From positions 1 to 39,735 of the forward strand of contig JAFGND010000108.1 of assembly GCA_016927185.1 (NCBI GenBank): a DNA stretch of 39,735 bases, given 5' to 3'. The notes under the pieces were generated by a model that did not search any database, had not been told where the DNA came from, and saw only the letters and a program-made list of their open reading frames with translations. Shown here one piece after another: positions 34,280-39,735 of this stretch (positions are counted from its first letter, which is position 1; each line of letters opens with the position of its first letter). The stretch is from Candidatus Coatesiibacteriota bacterium. Lineage in GTDB: Bacteria > JAFGND01. The translations under genes and the position numbers were made by a program.

Positions 34280-35695
34280 CTACTTTTCATTGGTTCTGTC
34301 TCCAATACCTTGTTCCTCATGATATTCAGGTTCTGTGTTTATTTGCCAGACATCATGATTTGAACCCAGGATATTCTCAGCAGCATATATTCCCGTCAAA
34401 ATACTGTGATCCATGTTATTGTATTTAAACATCCCATATCTGCCAATTGGTTGAATATTAACTATCTTCTTTAATGATTCCCTGATTAAAGACATTCTTT
34501 TCTTGAAATCATTACTATACATGGGATATGTCTTTCTTGTTCTCACAACAAAAGCATCCATAACTTTTTGTTCATCAGCCAAGCCCAGTCTTGATATCTC
34601 ATCTTTTCCTAACTTAATAAGATCATTATCTTTCATGCTCCATAAATGATCATTCTCATAGCAAAAGTATTCTAAACCTAATGATGATGTTTCATTATCA
34701 GGAACAAGATAAGGACTCCAGTTGTGAAATACCTGTATCCTTCCCAGATGTACATCAGGTTCATGAATGTATAACCAGGTATCTTCCAGAGGGATTTTAT
34801 AGGAGAAAACAAGATTTACTGTGAGAAGAGACCTGTACTCTAATCCCCTTGCAGCATCTTTCACCTCTTCTGGGAAAGAATCCATCAAAACCACAAGTTC
34901 ATCTATGGGCATTGAGCTAATAAGGTAATCAAAACCATATTTTTCACCTTTTTCATCTGTTGCAGAAATGAGGCAGCCATCTTTTTCTTCCAGTTTTACC
35001 ACTCGTGAATTCAAAACAACTTTTCCCCCCATTTCCTCAATTTTCTTTGCAATAGCTTCATACATCTGTCCTGGACCGAATTTTGGATAATTGAATTTCG
35101 TTATTAAAGTCTTTATTTTTCCAGAGTTATTTGTAAATAATGCATTCTTGACTGCAGTCAAAAAAGATAATCCCTTGATACGTTGTGCAGCCCATTGAGC
35201 ATCAATACTGTTGCAGGGAATTCCCCAGACTTTTTCAGTATATGTCTTGAAAAACATCCTGTATAATTCCTTGCCAAATCTATTACTGACCCATTCCTCG
35301 AAGTTATCCTCTTTCTGGTATGGCTTCAATCTACTTGACAGATAACTGAGAAAGACTTTTATGCACAAGTAAACACCCAGATTTCTTACAACATTAGATG
35401 CTTTCAATGGATAATTAAAGAATTTCTTCTTGAAAAAAATGTGAGAACACCTTGGTCTTGTAAGAAACTCCTCTCCAAGTACTTCATTCCAGAGGGTGTT
35501 TACTCTATCACTTTTTGTAAAAAATCTGTGCCCTCCGATGTCAAATCTGTATCCATCATGAACTATTGTTTTGCTTATCCCTCCAACCTGATTTTCTTTC
35601 TCTAATACAGTTACTTTTTTTCCGTTTTTTGCAAGTTCATATGCTGCAGCAAGACCAGCTGGCCCAGCTCCAATTACAAGGATATTGTCATTCAC
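34280..35695 (-). CDS. FAD-dependent amine-oxidase-like oxidoreductase
   Basis: The 471-residue protein begins with a Rossmann FAD site (VIGAGPAGLAAAYELA, then VLEKE). VGGISKTIVHDGYRFDIGGHRFF is next, written here as family VGG and DxGGHRFF motifs typical of the protoporphyrinogen-oxidase and UDP-galactopyranose-mutase-like group. The C terminus IQPIGRYGMFKYNNMDHSIL closes the FAD domain. Similar proteins occur in cell-surface polysaccharide clusters; the reaction is unknown. The start is GTG 35695, whose GTGA overlaps the stop of the TPR gene (35692-35694). An ATG four bases further on is out of frame. Confidence 0.85.
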   Translation of the reverse strand: MNDNILVIGAGPAGLAAAYELAKNGKKVTVLEKENQVGGISKTIVHDGYRFDIGGHRFFTKSDRVNTLWNEVLGEEFLTRPRCSHIFFKKKFFNYPLKASNVVRNLGVYLCIKVFLSYLSSRLKPYQKEDNFEEWVSNRFGKELYRMFFKTYTEKVWGIPCNSIDAQWAAQRIKGLSFLTAVKNALFTNNSGKIKTLITKFNYPKFGPGQMYEAIAKKIEEMGGKVVLNSRVVKLEEKDGCLISATDEKGEKYGFDYLISSMPIDELVVLMDSFPEEVKDAARGLEYRSLLTVNLVFSYKIPLEDTWLYIHEPDVHLGRIQVFHNWSPYLVPDNETSSLGLEYFCYENDHLWSMKDNDLIKLGKDEISRLGLADEQKVMDAFVVRTRKTYPMYSNDFKKRMSLIRESLKKIVNIQPIGRYGMFKYNNMDHSILTGIYAAENILGSNHDVWQINTEPEYHEEQGIGDRTNEK

Positions 35696-37536
35696 TTCTT
35701 TTCTTCAATATCCTTTTCTTTGATCTTGTCCTTATTGATTTCCAGATTTTTATCATCAGTTTTTTTCAAATCCTTGCTTGTATCTTTTTCTGGTTTATCC
35801 TCTTTTGATTCTTTTTTCTCCTTATTTTTTTCTGAATCCTGTTTTTTCTTTGCCTCCTCTATATCATCAATAATCTTAATCTCATTTTTGCATAACTCAT
35901 AATAGAAACTGTCATAACCTGCCTGTTTCTGGAGATGCTTGAAAGTATCCCTTGCATTCTTGTAATCCATGAGATAATTCTTGTAAAGAAGACCTTTGGC
36001 AAATAAAGCTTTTTCACGTAAATTATCAAAAGGATATTCTTTCTCCACTTTTTCAAGTGATTTCAATGCCTCTTCATACTTCTGAGCTTTTTTTGCTGTC
36101 TCATAATTATAGAATTCATTCTCGGCTTTATTGTAGAATTCCTCATAGCCTTTTTCAGATTTCATGTCATATTCAGCCAGCTTTCTGAGAAGATTCTCAG
36201 GATATTTGGCTATCAACTGCTTGTAGTATTCATCCGATTTCGCCTTGTCACCTTTCTTGTACTTATATATCCAGCCTATTGCGAACAAGGCTCTAGGGGC
36301 AAAGGGTGAATTCGGATGTTTCTTCACCATCTCATCATAGTGATTTATGCCTGCATCAATCTTCTCGAAAAAGAAGACAGAAATCTCTGCTAATTGAAAC
36401 ATTGATTTAGCTCGAGATTCCAGATTACCTTCATTCTGCAGTTTCTTATATTTCAATAATAGATTCACTCTATTATATATATATAGTGCGAGAATTGCTT
36501 CTTCAGAACCAGGCATCTCATTCCTTACCTGATCAAGAGCTTTTTGAGCCTTATCATAATCATCTTCCTCTATATAGTGCTTACCCAGATAGAGATAAGA
36601 TCTTGCAGAATACAATGTCTTGGGATAGACAGATGATACTTCTTCAAGAATATCTGCACCTTCTTGTCTCTTCTTCAGTTTAAAATGAACTTCAGCTAGC
36701 TGCAAGAGTGCTTGAGCCCTTGATTTATCATCCAGGGTTGTCTTTGAAGCGTTCTCGAAAGCTGTTCTTGCTTTCTCGAATTCCTTTAATTCAATGTAGC
36801 AATTTCCTATCTGCAGATATGCGATATAACGTTCTTCCCTGTGCGCTTTTGAATCAATTGTTGATTGAAAGAATTTGATAGCTTCATCATACCTCTTGCT
36901 ATTCAGGTAAGCTTCTCCAAGTATGAAATATATGTTTTTGGCATTTTCCTTGTTGCTTGTTTTATATTCCTTCAATAGACTTATTGTGCTGTCATATTCT
37001 GCTATTTTATTATGGACTCTTCCCAAGCCCCAGTATACCTGATCCCGATACTTCGGTTCCTTGACTTTTTCTAACATCTGCTTGTATACTTTTTTTGCAT
37101 CATCATAATTCTCAACAAGATAATTCAATGTCCCTATATATAGTTCAGCATCTGCTTTATATTTCGAATTTGGATAAATCTTTATAAGCTCCTGAAACTT
37201 GGTTCTGCCTCTTTTATATGAAATTTCCCCGAAACCAATAGGATTTCTCTTACCCATCTGATAATACGCCAGTCCCATAAGATAAAGAGCATCTTCAACT
37301 CTTTTCGATTTAGGATAGAAATAAATAACTTTTATGCATTTTTTTACGCATTCATCATAATAACCAATTTCCTCTCCTGATGCTATTGTATCTTTACTGG
37401 CTTCCTGCAGTTTTATTCCCTTGTTATAATATTTTTCGGCATTATATAATGTGTTATAATATGCGCATCCTGAATAACTTGTAAAAAGCAGAACAACAAA
37501 TAGCAGCAAAACATGGCTCTTCTTATTCATATGCAT
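35692..37536 (-). CDS. TPR-repeat lipoprotein with charged C-terminal tail
   Basis: From ATG 37536 the protein has 614 residues. An alternative ATG is two codons later at 37530. An upstream in-frame start would place 32 extra residues before the signal peptide and is rejected. The signal peptide ends in the lipobox TSYSGC, followed by AYYNTLYNAEKYYNKG, a phrase common in TPR lipoproteins of FCB bacteria. About a dozen TPR-like helical pairs follow (for example YWGLGRVHNKIAEYDSTI, IYFILGEAYLNSKRYDEAI, AYLQIGNCYIELKEFEKA). The last 50 residues are Lys/Glu/Asp-rich low complexity. It could be a scaffold in the cell envelope, perhaps in protein secretion (compare SprE/PorW), but that link is inference. 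It overlaps the dihydroorotase end by 14 bases. Confidence 0.87.
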   Translation of the reverse strand: MHMNKKSHVLLLFVVLLFTSYSGCAYYNTLYNAEKYYNKGIKLQEASKDTIASGEEIGYYDECVKKCIKVIYFYPKSKRVEDALYLMGLAYYQMGKRNPIGFGEISYKRGRTKFQELIKIYPNSKYKADAELYIGTLNYLVENYDDAKKVYKQMLEKVKEPKYRDQVYWGLGRVHNKIAEYDSTISLLKEYKTSNKENAKNIYFILGEAYLNSKRYDEAIKFFQSTIDSKAHREERYIAYLQIGNCYIELKEFEKARTAFENASKTTLDDKSRAQALLQLAEVHFKLKKRQEGADILEEVSSVYPKTLYSARSYLYLGKHYIEEDDYDKAQKALDQVRNEMPGSEEAILALYIYNRVNLLLKYKKLQNEGNLESRAKSMFQLAEISVFFFEKIDAGINHYDEMVKKHPNSPFAPRALFAIGWIYKYKKGDKAKSDEYYKQLIAKYPENLLRKLAEYDMKSEKGYEEFYNKAENEFYNYETAKKAQKYEEALKSLEKVEKEYPFDNLREKALFAKGLLYKNYLMDYKNARDTFKHLQKQAGYDSFYYELCKNEIKIIDDIEEAKKKQDSEKNKEKKESKEDKPEKDTSKDLKKTDDKNLEINKDKIKEKDIEEKK

Positions 37537-38830
37537 TATAAATCTCTTTTCCCTTATTAAAAGTAGCAATAATTCTAGTCTTGAATTTCCTGTCAATGAA
37601 TGGACTATTTTTCGATTTAGAAAGTATCTCATCTTTTTTTACCTTCCATGGTTCGTTGAAGTCTACCAGAATGAAATCTGATAGATTCTTATAATCCAGA
37701 AAGTTCCTCAAATCCAAACCAAGAATCTTTGCCGGATTTGATGTAAAAAAATCAATAATAAAAGAAAGAGGAAGTTTTTCTTTGTGTATTAAAATTTCAC
37801 AAGTAACCGGGAATAATGTTTCCAGACCAATAACACCAAATGGTGCTTCGTTAAAGCTCTTTTTCTTCAATTCTTCTCTATGCGGAGCATGATCAGAAGC
37901 AATAACTGTAATAGTACCATCTTTTATGGCATTTATCAAAGCTTTCCTGTCTTCTTCACTCCCCAATGGTGGCTTCATCTTCTTGTTTGTATCCAGATCA
38001 TTTTCAATGTCATTGTAAGTGAAATAGAGATAATGAGGGCAGGTTTCAGCAGTGAATTCAATTCCATCAGATTTTGCCTGCCTTAGCAGTTCTACTGATA
38101 GTTTTGATGAAACATGCTGAAAATGTATTTTCCCCTTTGTTTTCTTTACTATTTCTAAATCCTCTCTTATCTTCCTGACTTCGAATTCCTTGTTTATCTC
38201 ATCTAACTTAAGATTCCTTGCTAAATCTGAGGCAAGAACTGCACCAGTAGATGACAAATCCAGATCCTCCTCATGAACAAGGACAGGTTTTTTGAATTGT
38301 TTTAATCTTTCAAGAGCTTCTCTCAGTTTTTCGCTTTTCAAAGGTCTTCCATCATCACTGAATGCTAATACTCCCTCATCTGCAAGCCCTTCAATATCAA
38401 CCAGTTCTTCTCCTGACAAACCTTTTGTAATAGAAGAAACCAGATTTATATCTAGAAATTCCTTTGCTTTCCTTGAGTACATTCCCCATATTTTCATGTT
38501 ATCAATAACAGGTTTTGTATTAGCCATTCCAAGAGCATGCAGAATACCACCTTTAGCCATTGCTTTGGAAGCTGAATGGAAATCTTCTGATTCCTCTCCA
38601 CCAGGCATTCTGAAATGTACATGCATATCCAATAAACCAGGTATTGCAACAGGAAAAGGGAAATCTATTCCATCAAGTTTCCAGTCATCTCTGATAGTAA
38701 CACCTTTTTTCCCCTCTACTGCAATAATCAATTTATCCTCAGTTTTTATCTGAAAAGGGCCAATAAGCTTTTTATTTTTGCTTAGAATCAGGCAAGGGGG
38801 CAGGTGACAAATTCTTTTTTTCGGATTCAC
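37523..38830 (-). CDS. pyrC: Dihydroorotase
   Basis: Dihydroorotase closes carbamoyl-aspartate to dihydroorotate in pyrimidine synthesis. Metal and catalytic motifs are complete: GLLDMHVHFRMPG (His-x-His), MANTKP, LAFSDDGRP, LVHEEDLDL, IHFQHVSS and VIASDHAPH, the order of class I enzymes. The start is uncertain. The frame is open to GTG 38887, but that extension is a basic, low-complexity stretch lying inside the upstream gene. GTG 38830 keeps the first beta strand (CLILSKNKKLIGPF) and has a weak AAGAG upstream. TTG 38728 has a better GAGG but would remove that strand. With 38830, the gene overlaps its upstream neighbour by 59 bases, longer than any other overlap here. Confidence 0.92.
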   Translation of the reverse strand: MNPKKRICHLPPCLILSKNKKLIGPFQIKTEDKLIIAVEGKKGVTIRDDWKLDGIDFPFPVAIPGLLDMHVHFRMPGGEESEDFHSASKAMAKGGILHALGMANTKPVIDNMKIWGMYSRKAKEFLDINLVSSITKGLSGEELVDIEGLADEGVLAFSDDGRPLKSEKLREALERLKQFKKPVLVHEEDLDLSSTGAVLASDLARNLKLDEINKEFEVRKIREDLEIVKKTKGKIHFQHVSSKLSVELLRQAKSDGIEFTAETCPHYLYFTYNDIENDLDTNKKMKPPLGSEEDRKALINAIKDGTITVIASDHAPHREELKKKSFNEAPFGVIGLETLFPVTCEILIHKEKLPLSFIIDFFTSNPAKILGLDLRNFLDYKNLSDFILVDFNEPWKVKKDEILSKSKNSPFIDRKFKTRIIATFNKGKEIYNAYE

Positions 38831-39509
38831 TTTTCTCTTTTTTTTGGTGGTTGTGAATGGTCTTGATAATTTCTTCGGTAAGTTCACTTGTATAAAAAGA
38901 TATCTGGTCTATTTCCTTGAAAGTTTTCACAACTCTTGATATCTCCTTGTTTTCAGGAAACTTGTATAAAACCATAACAAGGGTTATCAATCCTGATGAT
39001 TGCTTGTCTACAGTTCCTGACAGGAAAAAAGCATCTGGAAATTTTTTTGCGATCTTCTCTCTTTCTGAAGCATCTTCAAACTGAGTTATATAATCAAGAT
39101 ATTCTACCTTGATTTTTTCATCATCGTCCAGAATTGAATTAACTATAGCTGTAGAACGTATTCCAAGCGTATCTTCCTTGGCTCTCTCATTATTGTCTAT
39201 GATATCACTGAAACACACCTGGATCGTTTTCTTTGCTTTCTCCATATCCAGTTGTTGTTTTGTTTTAGATAACATTTCATTCATTTCCCTGACATTCTTT
39301 TTATGAATGAACCAGTAAATAGTGCCCCCAATAACAAGCACGCTTCCAAGAACTGACAAAATCAGCACAGTTGGGGCAGATTTTTCGTCAACATCACTTC
39401 CTTCGCCTTCATATGGTGGTGAATTGCTAGATATCAGTTTGGTTCTGAAGCCAAAAATAATCATTGTGAAGCACAATATTGATACTAATATTCTTTTTAA
39501 GGAAAACAT
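38772..39509 (-). CDS. Signal-anchored protein of unknown function, possible FlgO/TolB-like domain
   Basis: The 245-residue protein has an N-terminal hydrophobic stretch (about 6-20), a short polar loop, a transmembrane helix (about 48-68), a coiled coil (about 70-95) and a soluble domain. In that domain, FFLSGTVDKQSSGLITLVMVLYKFP recalls the GTV strand and following strands of FlgO/TolB-N/CsgG-type proteins, preceded by a segment that could be their first half. This is a weak resemblance. The C terminus is charged and ends inside the dihydroorotase gene. GGAGAAG lies a few bases before ATG 39509, and a promoter is recognisable upstream, so this is the first gene of the six-gene operon. Confidence 0.75.
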   Translation of the reverse strand: MFSLKRILVSILCFTMIIFGFRTKLISSNSPPYEGEGSDVDEKSAPTVLILSVLGSVLVIGGTIYWFIHKKNVREMNEMLSKTKQQLDMEKAKKTIQVCFSDIIDNNERAKEDTLGIRSTAIVNSILDDDEKIKVEYLDYITQFEDASEREKIAKKFPDAFFLSGTVDKQSSGLITLVMVLYKFPENKEISRVVKTFKEIDQISFYTSELTEEIIKTIHNHQKKEKSESEKKNLSPAPLPDSKQK

Positions 39510-39544
39510 TTCTTCTCCATCAATGTAATTATACTAATGAACTA

Positions 39545-39572
39545 GAATATAAATAACATATTGAATGTCAAG
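39545..39572 (-). promoter_or_regulatory. Sigma-70-type promoter of the minus-strand six-gene operon
   Basis: Read on the minus strand, TTGACA (39572-39567) and TATTCT (39550-39545) are separated by 16 bases. This is the best -35/-10 pair in the window. It would start transcription near 39537, leaving a leader of about 30 bases before ATG 39509, which has GGAGAAG as ribosome-binding site. Confidence 0.45.
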
Positions 39573-39735
39573 AATCTTAATTTCGAAAGTTAATCTTGCC
39601 TAAGTGACTAATGGACTTATTTTAATATCTTTTTTACCCTCAGTTATCTATAAATAGATGATTTGAAGAACAATCCCTCAAATGAGGTATTTTTGCAAGT
39701 GCTTTACAAACATTGATTTATCTGGACTGCCTGTA
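39573..39735. other. Window-edge intergenic sequence
   Basis: No gene is evident in the last 163 bases. An interrupted palindrome ATCTAT-AA-ATAGAT lies at 39646-39659. A short stem CCTC-AAAT-GAGG lies at 39676-39687 and is followed by TATTTTTG, a weak terminator-like element on the plus strand. Neither can be tied to a gene seen here. Confidence 0.35.

Noticed and set aside
37537-37632. N-terminal extension of the TPR lipoprotein
   Set aside because: It would place 32 charged residues before a perfectly formed lipoprotein signal peptide and lies inside the pyrC coding region.
38292-38753. 153-codon plus-strand open frame opposite dihydroorotase
   Set aside because: It lies wholly within conserved pyrC coding sequence, is Ser-rich and shows no family motif, so it is a shadow frame.
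39676-39695. Rho-independent terminator at the right edge
   Set aside because: The stem is only four base pairs (CCTC/GAGG) and the T-run is interrupted by A, too weak to call.
1-39735. CRISPR arrays, tRNA or rRNA genes, insertion sequences, toxin-antitoxin or phage genes
   Set aside because: Reading the intergenic gaps showed no regularly spaced repeats, no tRNA- or rRNA-like sequence and no transposase, integrase or phage structural protein among the reading frames.

Overview
The window is 39.7 kb of A+T-rich bacterial chromosome (about 35-37% G+C by eye). It is gene-dense and carries about 30 protein genes. No rRNA, tRNA, insertion sequence, prophage or CRISPR array was seen, and no gene-free stretch exceeds 300 bases. 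Arginine is written mostly AGA/AGG and isoleucine often ATA. Envelope genes point to a Gram-negative (diderm) cell: a Kdo transferase (kdtA), a GT9 heptosyltransferase-like enzyme and several lipoproteins. A secreted S15-type hydrolase ends in what looks like a type IX secretion (Por) sorting domain. Together these suggest the FCB superphylum or a neighbouring uncultured lineage such as Stahlbacteria/WOR-3. That placement is inference, and no marker here fixes it.

Layout. 1-2.8 kb: the 3' end of thiL, a class I methyltransferase, and a convergent orphan that may be a degenerate methyltransferase. 3.0-6.2 kb: ileS. 6.2-12.5 kb (minus strand): a translation/transcription operon rimP-nusA-infB, continued by a YggS-type PLP protein and a sigma-54 activator with a degenerate receiver domain. 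12.7-18.7 kb: a membrane-anchored SGNH hydrolase, then a plus-strand triad (lipoprotein, exported protein, DUF362 protein) joined by TAATG stop/start overlaps, a zinc-ribbon membrane protein, and a membrane-anchored protein resembling the erythromycin-esterase/ChaN (Tiki) superfamily.

18.8-26.0 kb (minus strand): a tightly packed seven-gene run of stomatin-like protein, lipoprotein, Ser/Thr kinase-PEGA-like-SUMF1 fusion, three-subunit molybdenum hydroxylase and YdcZ-type transporter. The hydroxylase keeps the residues that distinguish xanthine dehydrogenases from aldehyde oxidases. This is the most unusual neighbourhood in the window. 26.1-32.5 kb (plus strand): kdtA, a membrane gluzincin protease and aroB, followed by the secreted S15-type hydrolase and the GT9 glycosyltransferase. 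32.5-39.5 kb (minus strand): an apparent six-gene operon of a signal-anchored unknown protein, dihydroorotase, a TPR lipoprotein, an FAD amine-oxidase-like protein, an omega-amidase-like nitrilase and a tRNA-dihydrouridine synthase, with a recognisable promoter upstream.

The genome is compact. Four of the five convergent gene pairs overlap at their 3' ends, twice by sharing a four-base palindrome that is the stop codon on both strands. Most co-directional genes overlap or lie within 20 bases of each other. I did not find a clearly new defence or mobile system. The best leads are the kinase/purine-hydroxylase operon, the degenerate Tiki-type protein, the DUF362 triad and the kdtA-aroB protease.
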